Below are positions 41,043-49,003 of a stretch of 64,000 nucleotides of DNA, in pieces; within the stretch, counting starts at the first letter, position 1, and every line of letters starts with the position of its first letter. A program made the position numbers and the translations under genes. Source of the stretch: CAZTHM01 sp041946825 (GTDB lineage: Bacteria; Acidobacteriota; Terriglobia; UBA7540). The notes under the pieces are model-generated. The model was not told the DNA's origin and did not search any database. It saw nothing but the letters and a program-made list of their open reading frames with translations. The DNA is taken from assembly GCA_041946825.1 (NCBI GenBank), contig JBHGBD010000014.1:1-64000 (forward strand), in the 5' to 3' direction.

Positions 41043-41903
41043 TCATTCCTGGTCCAGGGTCGCTCGGACCGAGGGCTTCGATCCAGGGTCCACGACCATG
41101 TTCCGAATCCACGTACGATGGCCTGCCAGCCGGATCTCGATCAGATGCTTTCCCGGCGGGAGAGAAAGCCGCGTGGGAGTATTTCCGTAGAATTTCCCAT
41201 CAATGTTCAAATCCCCGCCTGAGGGATGGCTGTTGAAATCAACATAGGCCTCCTCAGGGGGAGGTGGCGGGGCAGGCTCAATCTTTCCGGGCGACTTGGA
41301 TGCGGCCGCCGTCGCGTCCCCGGTTTGATCAGCGGCCGAGATCTCCGGCGCGCTCACGACAGCCTCTGCGTCGATGTACGCGGCGTAGTCCTTGCCCTTT
41401 TCCGCGCCAATGATGCGGTCCGCCATGCCCTGGACCAGGGAGTTCTCCTCGATTTCATTGTCGTGTGAATCCGGTTTTCGGGGCTTGGTCGGGAGGGCAC
41501 GGAGGGCAATCTGCTGGTTGTCCACGGTCTTTACCGCCATGAAGCGGAAAGTCACCTGGGCGTCTTTGGCTTTTCTGTTTCCCGCTCCCTTGACTTCCGT
41601 CACCTGCCCCCACGCAGCCGCTCCCTTTCGAATGACGACGCGCTCGTTTACGACCACGTTTTCGGCCACATCGAATTCGACGCGGTCGCCTTTCACGACG
41701 TTTTCGGTTGTCACGTTGTAAAGGAGCTTGAGGCGGATCAACGTGCCCTCGCGCAGCGGGATTTGCGCCGCATGAGCCGAGCCGGCGAAGAGCATCGCGA
41801 AACCAATTCCCAGCACGAACCTGGGTAGCCGCTGGCGAAGATTCAGACGGTTGACGGTCACGGTCCGGCCCTTGAAGATCAGCCCGACCCTGTCGGATTC
41901 CAT
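41043..41903 (-). CDS. Exported PEGA-type domain protein 2
   Basis: 286 aa. GGAGAAA precedes the ATG. A basic lead (16 residues) is followed by a signal-like helix FVLGIGFAMLFAGSAHAA. The first domain is IPLREGTLIRLKLLYNVTTENVVKGDRVEFDVAENV ... GAAAWGQVTEV, parallel to the same region of protein 1. The C-terminal PEGA domain is VDFNSHPSGGDLNIDGKFYGNTPTRLSLPPGKHLIEIRLAGHRTWIRNMVVDPGS. The gene pair looks like a tandem duplication that diverged. 67 bp from protein 1. Confidence 0.87.
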   Translation of the reverse strand: MESDRVGLIFKGRTVTVNRLNLRQRLPRFVLGIGFAMLFAGSAHAAQIPLREGTLIRLKLLYNVTTENVVKGDRVEFDVAENVVVNERVVIRKGAAAWGQVTEVKGAGNRKAKDAQVTFRFMAVKTVDNQQIALRALPTKPRKPDSHDNEIEENSLVQGMADRIIGAEKGKDYAAYIDAEAVVSAPEISAADQTGDATAAASKSPGKIEPAPPPPPEEAYVDFNSHPSGGDLNIDGKFYGNTPTRLSLPPGKHLIEIRLAGHRTWIRNMVVDPGSKPSVRATLDQE

Positions 41904-42048
41904 TTTCTCCGTCTCCTGGCTCCTCTTGCACGCGGGGCGATACGACCGCTGTGCAGGACCGAGGAGGACTCGTCAGATGACTTTCCAGGTTTCGAGATGC
42001 GCGTAGTGTCGCACCGTCTATGACTTGCGTCAAGAACCAGAAACCTGC

Positions 42049-42654
42049 CTAGCGCAAGAGGTAGGCTCCCAGGACCGCCCGGCAGCGGTCACGGTGGGTC
42101 TCAATTGGAACTGTTTCCGGCCCCATCAGCCACTGCAGGCAGTAGCCATCAACGAGAGCGCGGATCGTTGCCGCCGCGTCTTCGGGACGAACCCGCCGGA
42201 ACTGCTGCTCCCGAATTCCCTCTTCCACGACCGCCACATCGCGCTTTCGGCAATGTTCGAAGAAATCCGCAAACAGAGATTTGAAGCGTTCAGCTCGCGT
42301 TCCCAAGGCGACATAGTCGAAGAGGACGACATAAAGCTTGCGGTTCACCTCGGCGCTGTGAAAGAGAACTTCGAGTTCGGCGGCAAGCCGGCCGCGCGGG
42401 GAGTCACCGCTCCGTGCGACTTCGTTGAGCGTCCGCTCGAGTTGGTCGAATAGCCAGTGGAGGACGGCGTAAAGCAGATCGTCCTTTGTATGGAAATAGT
42501 AGAGCGCGCCGCCTTTGCTCGATCCCGCCCGCGCCACAACGGAATCGAGCGTCATACCGTGGATCCCTTTATCCAGGATTTCTGCATACCCAGCGCGAAT
42601 GAGCGCCTCTCGGCGACGGCCAGTCAGTATCGGATCAGCACGGCGTGGACTCAT
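42049..42654 (-). CDS. TetR-family transcriptional regulator
   Basis: 201 aa. N-terminal HTH (about 12-60: RREALIRAGYAEILDKGIHGMTLDSVVARAGSSKGGALYYFHTKDDLLYAVL) and an all-helical ligand domain of the BetI/C-terminal type. The palindrome GTTTTATAAAAC (42664-42675), 10 bp upstream of the ATG, is a likely operator for autoregulation. No obvious target gene besides itself; the divergent neighbour is rlmN. Confidence 0.95.
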   Translation of the reverse strand: MSPRRADPILTGRRREALIRAGYAEILDKGIHGMTLDSVVARAGSSKGGALYYFHTKDDLLYAVLHWLFDQLERTLNEVARSGDSPRGRLAAELEVLFHSAEVNRKLYVVLFDYVALGTRAERFKSLFADFFEHCRKRDVAVVEEGIREQQFRRVRPEDAAATIRALVDGYCLQWLMGPETVPIETHRDRCRAVLGAYLLR

Positions 42655-42663
42655 AGGCCCCCC

Positions 42664-42675
42664 GTTTTATAAAAC
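42664..42675. promoter_or_regulatory. Putative TetR operator
   Basis: Perfect 12-bp palindrome GTTTTATAAAAC between the tetR-like gene and rlmN, next to an AT-rich promoter-like stretch (GATTATTATGATTCTGCC). Confidence 0.45.
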
Positions 42676-42820
42676 AGTCTGGACGGATTATTATGATTCT
42701 GCCTTTATTGTCAATGGGTTTCTGCAACAATCGCTCAGGCCTACTTTGGTTGTCGCCCGGCCTACTCTTGCCAGCCTGGCAATCGCGGGCGATTGAAAGG
42801 GCCGGCTCGGAAATGCTACG

Positions 42821-43885
42821 ATGGGCCAGAAACCCATGGCGCGCCAGGAAACGACCACCGGCAACCTCCTAGGCTCAACCTGCGAGGAGCTCGAACAACT
42901 GGCAGCGGAGCACGACCAAGCCCCCTTCCACGGCCGCCAGCTCTACCGAGCGATTTACTCCCATCGCGCGGGAACCTTTGACGGTGTCACCGGTTTGAGC
43001 AAGGCTTTTCGCGAGCGGCTGGCGCGCAAGTACCGTGTCGCCTACCCTGAAATCGAGCGCGAGTTCGTATCGCGCGATAGCGCGGTTCGCTACCTCCTCC
43101 GTCTGGAAGACGGCAAGTCCGTTGAAGCCGTCTACATGCCCGAGGAAGCCCGTACCACCCTTTGCATTTCCAGCCAGGCAGGCTGCGCTGTCGACTGCAA
43201 GTTCTGTTTCACGGCCCTCCTCGGCCTGCAGAGGAATCTGACACCGGGCGAAATCGTCGGGCAAGTCTTAGCCATCATCAAAGCTCAGCGCATTCCGCCC
43301 CGTGCACGACTGAACGTCGTGTTCATGGGGATGGGTGAGCCGCTTTTGAACTTCACCGCCGTCATGACGTCGGTCGGAATCCTGGCTGACCCCCATGGCG
43401 TGGGCCTCCCGGCGCGCCGTATCACAATTTCGACGGCGGGCGTCGTGCCGCGCATCCCCGACCTGGCGCGGGAGCCGGTACGCCCCAAGCTGGCAGTTTC
43501 CCTCAATGCCTCAACCGACGAGCAGCGGGACGTTCTGATGCCCTTGAACCGCAAGTACCCGCTGCGTCAATTGCTGGCGGCCTGCCGTACTTATCCCCTG
43601 CGCCCGCGCGAGCATTTGACTTTCGAATACGTCATGCTCGATGGCGTCAATGATTCTGACGCCGATGCCGCACGCGTCTGCCAGCTTCTGAGCGGCCTGC
43701 GCGCGAAGGTGAACCTGATTCCCTACAATTCCGGTTCGGAGCTGGAGTTTCGGCCTTCGCCGCTCAAGCGCGTGATTGCGTTCCAGGAAGTCCTCATGGC
43801 TCGCGGGATTCCCACCTACATCCGCATCTCACGCGGCCAGGACGTGCGAGCCGCGTGCGGACAACTCAGTCTTTCCCTGGCCTGA
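42821..43885 (+). CDS. rlmN: 23S rRNA (adenine-2503-C2)-methyltransferase, dual specificity
   Basis: Radical-SAM enzyme methylating A2503 of 23S rRNA (and A37 of some tRNAs); 354 aa. Cluster ligands C122-x3-C126-x2-C129 in GCAVDCKFCFTALLG, the resolving/methyl-carrying Cys346 in RGQDVRAACGQL, and FMGMGEPLLNF. Start is ATG 42821 (a second in-frame ATG at 42836). Its 3' end overlaps the convergent pgeF by 20 bp. Confidence 0.96.
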   Translation: MGQKPMARQETTTGNLLGSTCEELEQLAAEHDQAPFHGRQLYRAIYSHRAGTFDGVTGLSKAFRERLARKYRVAYPEIEREFVSRDSAVRYLLRLEDGKSVEAVYMPEEARTTLCISSQAGCAVDCKFCFTALLGLQRNLTPGEIVGQVLAIIKAQRIPPRARLNVVFMGMGEPLLNFTAVMTSVGILADPHGVGLPARRITISTAGVVPRIPDLAREPVRPKLAVSLNASTDEQRDVLMPLNRKYPLRQLLAACRTYPLRPREHLTFEYVMLDGVNDSDADAARVCQLLSGLRAKVNLIPYNSGSELEFRPSPLKRVIAFQEVLMARGIPTYIRISRGQDVRAACGQLSLSLA

Positions 43886-44870
43886 TTCCGATCACCGCCA
43901 TGCTCCTTCCCGTGTGCGCGCCTTCCCGGCGATGCGAAAAGAACAGGTCTGTGCGGCAGGCCGTGCAGTACTCCGCGGCGTGGATCCTGGAAGCCCGCAA
44001 GCCGGCGGTCTGAAGCTGATCCGTCGTTGCCGCGACCAGGTCAAGATGGGCGGCGGGAATTGGATTGTCCAGATGCCCCGGCGGCCGCCTGGCAAGGAAA
44101 AGCAGCGGATATTTCGTGGCCAGCGAGTCAGCCGGATCTCGTGGCGGAGGCGCGTGAAAGTACTGTTCCCCATTGACGAACCGTCCGCAGAAAGCGGCCA
44201 CGACTTCTTCTCCGACCGCATAACAGCAGGACCGGATCCCCGGCCCGATTGCGGCGTGCAGGTCGCGCGGATCGGAGCCGAAAATCAGGCGCATCACTGC
44301 CACGGTCTTCTCCGCGATGCGCGCCAGAGTGCCGCGCCAGCCGGCGTGGACGGCAGCCACCGCGCGCCTTCGCGGGTCTACAAGCAGGATGGGAAGGCAG
44401 TCCGCCACTCGGACAGAGAGGAGTATTTCCGGTTCATCGGTGACGAGGGCATCGCCCACGGTCGCATGGTCTGGAGGGGGTTCGGGGAGGGCATAGCCGG
44501 AGGGACGGTATTCGGTTTTCCGCTTTTTCGCCACCTGGTAGATGTGAACGGAATGAGTCTGCCGCAACGAAGCCAGGACATATTCGGCCGCGCCCAGCCG
44601 CGAGAGAAACTCCCGGCGATTCCTAAGAACATGGGCCCGGGAATCCGCTGCAATGAAACCCAGGTTCAGTCCCCGCGCGGTCCCTTTGCTGAATCCGCCG
44701 CTCCGCGTGCTGAAGGCGTGGAGGAGCCACGGGAAATCCGCCAAGGCGCGACTCTCGACCCACACGAGCCCACCCCGGGAAACAATGTTGTAGCCGTGCC
44801 GCCCCAAAGCGGCACTATAGCACACGCTTGGCCGTCCGCTTTTTTTCGCCGTTGAATTTCCATTTGCCAT
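43866..44870 (-). CDS. pgeF: Peptidoglycan editing factor / purine nucleoside phosphorylase (YfiH/LACC1 type)
   Basis: 334 aa, multi-copper-oxidase-like name but now known to act on purine nucleosides and to remove wrong residues from peptidoglycan precursors. Zinc ligands are visible: His in RQTHSVHIY, Cys in VADCLPILLVD, His in AVHAGWRGTLARI. The N-terminal FSTRSGGFSKG and late GPGIRSCCYAVGEEV fit the family. The first 35 residues are less certain. Confidence 0.93.
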   Translation of the reverse strand: MANGNSTAKKSGRPSVCYSAALGRHGYNIVSRGGLVWVESRALADFPWLLHAFSTRSGGFSKGTARGLNLGFIAADSRAHVLRNRREFLSRLGAAEYVLASLRQTHSVHIYQVAKKRKTEYRPSGYALPEPPPDHATVGDALVTDEPEILLSVRVADCLPILLVDPRRRAVAAVHAGWRGTLARIAEKTVAVMRLIFGSDPRDLHAAIGPGIRSCCYAVGEEVVAAFCGRFVNGEQYFHAPPPRDPADSLATKYPLLFLARRPPGHLDNPIPAAHLDLVAATTDQLQTAGLRASRIHAAEYCTACRTDLFFSHRREGAHTGRSMAVIGIRPGKD

Positions 44871-45039
44871 TTGTTATGGTTAGCTTATCAGAGGGCTGTA
44901 ATCTAAAGGGACCGAATGGGGGCATGTTTTCCGTGCGTATTCTCGGGTACGGCGCGGCGGAGCGGCGCAGGGGTGTGGACGCTCGAACGCCGCCCGCGTC
45001 TCGAGAGCCGCCTCCTGGCCAGGCATTGAAGTTCGCTTC

Positions 45040-45423
45040 ATGATTGTGGGCACAGGCGTGGACATTACGGAGACTGCACGGATCGAGCAGGCTCTCGAGC
45101 GCCACGGCGAACGTTTCGCGAAGCGGGTTTTCACCGCGGGCGAGATCGCGTACTGCGAGCAATTTAAGAACAAGGCGGAGCGGTACGCGGCGCGATTCGC
45201 CGCCAAGGAAGCGGCCTTCAAAGCTCTGGGGACCGGTTGGCGAAACGGCGTGCGCTGGCTGGACGTCGAAGTCACTCACCAGCCGAGCGGCAAGCCCGAA
45301 CTGGCGCTAACCGGGCGGGCGGCGGAAGTCGCACATCAGTTGGGTGTGGAGCGCACCGCGGTGTCGCTCTCCCACTCCGACCGATACGTGGTGGCGCAGG
45401 TCATTTTCGAATCCAATGGCTAG
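45040..45423 (+). CDS. acpS: Holo-[acyl-carrier-protein] synthase
   Basis: 127 aa; transfers 4'-phosphopantetheine from CoA to ACP. MIVGTGVDITETARIE (Asp8) and RFAAKEAAFKALGTG (Glu57) are the Mg-binding motifs. Full length. Its last 8 bases overlap the start of the TonB-C gene. Confidence 0.97.
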   Translation: MIVGTGVDITETARIEQALERHGERFAKRVFTAGEIAYCEQFKNKAERYAARFAAKEAAFKALGTGWRNGVRWLDVEVTHQPSGKPELALTGRAAEVAHQLGVERTAVSLSHSDRYVVAQVIFESNG

Positions 45424-46144
45424 AAGCACTTCTCAAGGAGCGCGCGTCCCAGCCGCCTTCGCTCTTCTGGCGTGCTGTCTTCTCGGGGCTCTCCCGGCCG
45501 TGGCCCAGAGCCGCCCTGCCTCCGGCGAAGGCCTCGAGACCATGGACCCGAAGAAAGCCTTGAAGCTTATCGTCAAGCGGGAAGCGCCCGAGTATCCCGC
45601 CGTGGCGAAGGTGAACTACATCCAGGGGCCGGTCCGCATGCTGGTGAAAGTCAGCCCGGACGGCGAGATCAGGGAGGCCCATGTCGTAGTCGGCCATCCC
45701 TTCCTTGCGGTGGCGGCCTTGGAGGCGATTCGGAAATGGCTGTTTCGTCCGGCCACCACGCGACAAGGTCCCGCGGAGTTTCAGACTTATCTGGATGTAA
45801 GCTTCGCTCTCCGCTCAAAGAAACTGGAACAGTTTCCCCAGGAGCCAGAGCGCGATCTTTTGAGGCAGATTCGACCTCCGCAATTGGTGGAGAAATCCGT
45901 TGATCCGGACGCCGACGCGACCCTCCGCGTGCGGCTCCTCGTCGGGGCTGAAGGTTCAGTGGTAGACGCCACATCCCTTGCTCCCCGGGCTGCGAACCTT
46001 GGCGAAGCACGGGAAAGTGTTTCGCACTGGAAGTTTCGACCCGCCTACTGGGGCACTCTGCCCGTCCCCTGGTACTTCGACGTGGATGTTCCGGTTCGAG
46101 GCTGGAGGACCGCCCGAACCGCCGCCGACCCGGGTGGCCAGTAA
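45416..46144 (+). CDS. Exported protein with two TonB C-terminal-like domains
   Basis: 242 aa from ATG 45416, overlapping the acpS stop. Signal peptide (VPAAFALLACCLLGALPAVAQ) rather than a TonB-type membrane anchor with Pro-rich linker. Two TonB_C-like copies: YPAVAKVNYIQGPVRMLVKVSPDGEIREAHVVVGHPFLAVAALEAIRKWLFRPA and a weaker ATLRVRLLVGAEGSVVDATSLAPRAANLGEARESVSHWKFRPA. Lacking an anchor, it cannot transduce energy as classic TonB does, so it is likely a periplasmic/envelope binding protein. Confidence 0.85.
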   Translation: MARSTSQGARVPAAFALLACCLLGALPAVAQSRPASGEGLETMDPKKALKLIVKREAPEYPAVAKVNYIQGPVRMLVKVSPDGEIREAHVVVGHPFLAVAALEAIRKWLFRPATTRQGPAEFQTYLDVSFALRSKKLEQFPQEPERDLLRQIRPPQLVEKSVDPDADATLRVRLLVGAEGSVVDATSLAPRAANLGEARESVSHWKFRPAYWGTLPVPWYFDVDVPVRGWRTARTAADPGGQ

Positions 46145-46305
46145 TCCTCCAGCCGTTCCCTTGCCCACGGCGACGCACGGGTGCCGATCCAGCATCTAAT
46201 CCTCCAGAGGTAAAAGAAATGACCGGGTGGGAGGTTGTGGAAATTGCTGCCCTCCGGCTAGAATAGGACAAGGGAGTATTGCTGGCGGGAAGAAGGCCGC
46301 AACTC

Positions 46306-46773
46306 ATGGCGGGAAGGGTCAAAATCGGGTGGACAGTGGCGGCGCTGCTGCTGGCCGGCATACTTTCAGCGCGCGAGGAACTGCCCAGGCCTCAGTTCAA
46401 ATACGCGGCAGGCACCGAAAGCCTCTCCCAGGGTTGCCAAGGAAACCTCGAAATCGGAGTGGACGGCCTGACCTTCAAGTGCCTCGGCGGATCCGTATCC
46501 GCTCCTTACGCCTCCATCTCCCTGATGCAGTACCGCTCCGACGTCAGCAACAAAGTCCGGAAGATGAAGGTCAAGTGGACGATCCGGCCGGATTACGTAA
46601 CGCCTCTGTTGGGGGGAAAACGCAATCGCTTCTTCACAGTGGTGTTTCGGGCGGGCGGAGCGACTCATGTCATGGTCCTGCGCGTTCAACCCGAAGCCAT
46701 GCGTCCTTACCTGGCGGAAATCGACCTCAAGGCCCAGCGGCGCGTCGAGGTTGAGAGTTACGAGGAATATTGA
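46306..46773 (+). CDS. Exported protein of unknown function
   Basis: 155 aa from ATG 46306 (a TTG at 46279 is an alternative). Signal peptide VKIGWTVAALLLAGILSA. The mature part is beta-rich with EIGVDGLTFKCLGGSVSAPYASISLMQY ... GGKRNRFFTVVFRAGGATHVMVLRVQPEAMRPYLAEIDLKAQRRVEVESYEEY. The pattern fits a PH-like fold such as that in many short bacterial exported proteins, but no family is certain. Confidence 0.72.
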   Translation: MAGRVKIGWTVAALLLAGILSAREELPRPQFKYAAGTESLSQGCQGNLEIGVDGLTFKCLGGSVSAPYASISLMQYRSDVSNKVRKMKVKWTIRPDYVTPLLGGKRNRFFTVVFRAGGATHVMVLRVQPEAMRPYLAEIDLKAQRRVEVESYEEY

Positions 46774-46899
46774 GGGCTGTCGGTGGGGAGTTGTTAGTTG
46801 CCCTCCTTAGTCTTTGGTCCTTTGTTCTTTCAACTTTCCACTTTTGACTTTTCGACTTTCGACCTTTGGCTTTCGACTTTCAACTTTGAACTGTTCCCG
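46774..46899. repeat. ACTTTC/AACTTT text-like repeat
   Basis: Short-period repeat such as CTTTCAACTTTCCACTTTTG and CTTTCGACTTTCAACTTTGAAC (46815-46893). A related copy is at 48128-48195. Confidence 0.6.
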
Positions 46900-48036
46900 T
46901 TACTGCCGCTTGGCGACCGCCGGCTGAAAGAAGTACCCCGCCCGCGCTCGCACCTTTAATCCCGGCCTCTTCACCTTCACTTGGATGCGATGGAAGCCGC
47001 CTTCCGCGGTCGCGTCGGGGGCGTAGGCCAATTCGTACTGGCTGTGGATCTCCGTGCCGATGCGGGCCAACTGTTCTTCCACCACCTTCTTTTTCCAGTG
47101 AGGATAGAAGACACCGCCGGTGTACCCCGCGTAGTATTCGAGCAGACTCGACGCCACGGTCGAGCGGATGATTTCCCCGGTCGCCACCATGATGTCGACG
47201 ATGGGAACCGGCGTGTCGTACACGTTGGTGGACGTCGTGGGCGTGGGAACCGTCCCGGGCGGCGTCGGCCGCGTGACATTGGTATCGAGCGGCCCGGGGG
47301 GCGGCAATTCGGGCCGTTTGGACAGGAGCGCGCGTCCGGGGTTGAAGCCAAGGCCGTAGATGGCGACCTCGCTCCCCGTAGCGCGTTTGACGACTTCCTC
47401 GCCTTTGGTCTCGCTTCCCGAATCGTACCCGTCCGAGAAGGCAACGATCACGCGCCGCTCGGTCTTAGGGCGCCTCTCGAGAAGCGCCACACCGCGCATC
47501 AACGCATCGTTCAGCCGCGCGTCAACTCCTTGCCCGATGATGCCCTGAAAAGTCGACTGCAACTGATCGCTGTCGTTGGAGAAGTCCTGCGCTACGCGCA
47601 CGCGGTCGCTGAAAGTGATGACCGCCGCCTGCCCCTGCTCGCCGAGCAGGAGCGAAGAAAATATCGGCGCGAGCGGCCGCACGTCGCCCAGCAGTTCCTC
47701 GATGCGCCGGCTCGTCTGCACGACAATGACCACCGCCAGGGGGCGCGCCTCCGATTCGAAACTCACGATCTTCTGCGCAGCCCCATTGTCGAGGACTTCG
47801 AATTCCGACTCCGCGAGGTCGTAAACGAATTCGCCCTTGGGGTCAATGACCGTAACCGCCGTCACAACCAGGTTGGAAGGCACGCGAATGACCGTGGGAG
47901 GCTTTTGCGGACTTTCTGGTGGCGCGGGCGGCGCCGAAAATTCCGGTTTTGCGCCGACGACGCCCTCCTGTGCCGCGGCTCCGCCAGGAGCCAGGAGCGC
48001 CAGACCGACGAGAATGGGGGCCAGTCTCTTCAGCAT
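46900..48036 (-). CDS. Exported VWFA-related protein (acidobacterial type), second copy
   Basis: 378 aa. Signal peptide MLKRLAPILVGLALLAPGGAAAQ, Pro-rich linker, VTAVTVIDPKGEFVYDLAESEFEVLDNGAAQKIVSFESEARPLAVVIVVQTSRRIEELLG, then the VWFA core with MIDAS-like VVVQTSRR and VIVAFSDGYDSGSETKGEEVV. Insert PGTVPTPTTSTNVYDTPVP (about 260-280) and C-terminal RARAGYFFQP. Paralogue of 11536-12639 with different linkers. Probably extracellular surface protein; role unknown. Confidence 0.9.
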   Translation of the reverse strand: MLKRLAPILVGLALLAPGGAAAQEGVVGAKPEFSAPPAPPESPQKPPTVIRVPSNLVVTAVTVIDPKGEFVYDLAESEFEVLDNGAAQKIVSFESEARPLAVVIVVQTSRRIEELLGDVRPLAPIFSSLLLGEQGQAAVITFSDRVRVAQDFSNDSDQLQSTFQGIIGQGVDARLNDALMRGVALLERRPKTERRVIVAFSDGYDSGSETKGEEVVKRATGSEVAIYGLGFNPGRALLSKRPELPPPGPLDTNVTRPTPPGTVPTPTTSTNVYDTPVPIVDIMVATGEIIRSTVASSLLEYYAGYTGGVFYPHWKKKVVEEQLARIGTEIHSQYELAYAPDATAEGGFHRIQVKVKRPGLKVRARAGYFFQPAVAKRQ

Positions 48037-48124
48037 CGACCTCCTACTACTCTAGGTAGGATGTCGGGGAGCGCGGAGGCGTTGCCGCCCGCGCGAACTC
48101 TTGGGTCAAAGCGTGCGCTTGCGA

Positions 48125-48195
48125 TGCGCCCTTCAATCCTTCAACCTTCAACTTTTCACCATTCGACTTTCAACTTTGAACTTTTGACGTTCTTC
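48125..48195. repeat. ACTTTC/AACTTT text-like repeat overlapping rlmB 3' end
   Basis: Same style as 46815-46893: CTTTTCACCATTCGACTTTCAACTTTG. The last residues of RlmB (RTSKVQS) and its stop are encoded inside it. Confidence 0.6.
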
Positions 48196-48928
48196 TCTGC
48201 CTCGCGGCCTCATACAGCACCACCGCCGCGGCCACGGAAACGTTCAGCGACTCGACGGGCCCGTAGAGGGGAATACGCCCCAGGTCGTCGCATGCCTCGC
48301 GCACCAGTCGGTGCAGCCCTCGCCCCTCGCCGCCCAGCACCAGCGCGCACGAGCCGGAATAATCAAGATCGAGATAGGATTTCGGCGCCGCTGACTCGAA
48401 TCCGAACACCCATACGCCGTGTTCCTTCAGTTCCAGAAGGGAGCGCACGAGGTTGGTCACGCGCGCGATCTTCATGTGTTCCAGCGCGCCCGCCGCGGCG
48501 CGCGCCACGGCCGGCGAAAGTCCCGCCGCGCGCCGCTCAGGAATCACCATCCCGTCCGCGCCCGCCGCCACCGCCGTGCGCACAATCGCGCCGAGATTCC
48601 CGGGATCTTCCACGCCGTCAAGAATCACGAGCAGAGGTTTTTCGCGTGATGCCACGAGTGTATGGAGGTCGTCGTAGGACTTCGCCGAGCAGATGGCCAC
48701 GACGTCCTGGTGCTGCGCCGTGCCCGCCTCGCGGTCAAGCGCCGAGCGCGGCGCAAAGCGAATCGAAATCCCGCGGGTGCGACAAGCCTCGATGATTTCC
48801 TGCACACGCCGGCCGTGCGAGCCCTGCGCGATGAGAACGTATTCCACCGGCCGCGCGCCGACCGCTTCGCGCACCGCGTTGATGCCGTAGAGGGCGTTGG
48901 TCGCAACCTCGAAACCGCGCCTGGACAT
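48170..48928 (-). CDS. rlmB: 23S rRNA (guanosine-2251-2'-O)-methyltransferase
   Basis: 252 aa, SPOUT (SpoU) family. N-terminal substrate-binding domain (ALYGINAVREAVGARPVEYVLIAQGSHGRRVQEII) and catalytic domain with LLVILDGVEDPGNLGAIVRTA, CALVLGGEGRGLHRLV and IPLYGPVESLNVSVAAAVVLYEA, the three SpoU motifs. Tail encoded by a low-complexity repeat. Lies downstream of gltX on the same strand. Confidence 0.95.
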   Translation of the reverse strand: MSRRGFEVATNALYGINAVREAVGARPVEYVLIAQGSHGRRVQEIIEACRTRGISIRFAPRSALDREAGTAQHQDVVAICSAKSYDDLHTLVASREKPLLVILDGVEDPGNLGAIVRTAVAAGADGMVIPERRAAGLSPAVARAAAGALEHMKIARVTNLVRSLLELKEHGVWVFGFESAAPKSYLDLDYSGSCALVLGGEGRGLHRLVREACDDLGRIPLYGPVESLNVSVAAAVVLYEAARQRRTSKVQS

Positions 48929-48934
48929 TTCTTC

Positions 48935-49003
48935 TGTAGCGGCGATCTATGATCGCCGCACTTCCTCTTGAGCGAGAGTCGGCGCTCACAGAGCGCCGCT
49001 ACA
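48935..49003. repeat. GTAGCGGCG-type REP cruciform carrying the gltX stop codon
   Basis: Outer arms TGTAGCGGCG (48935-48944) and CGCCGCTACA (48994-49003); inner hairpins GCGGCGATC-TAT-GATCGCCGC (48939-48959) and GGCGCTC-ACA-GAGCGCC (48981-48997). On the minus strand TAG (49001-48999) ends gltX. Confidence 0.8.

Noticed and set aside
39902..41236. 444-residue plus-strand frame opposite the PEGA gene
   Set aside because: Arg-rich antisense of the Pro/Ala linker.
46981..48795. 604-residue plus-strand frame across the VWFA gene and rlmB
   Set aside because: Spans two real minus-strand genes and a repeat; Arg/Pro-rich composition typical of a shadow.
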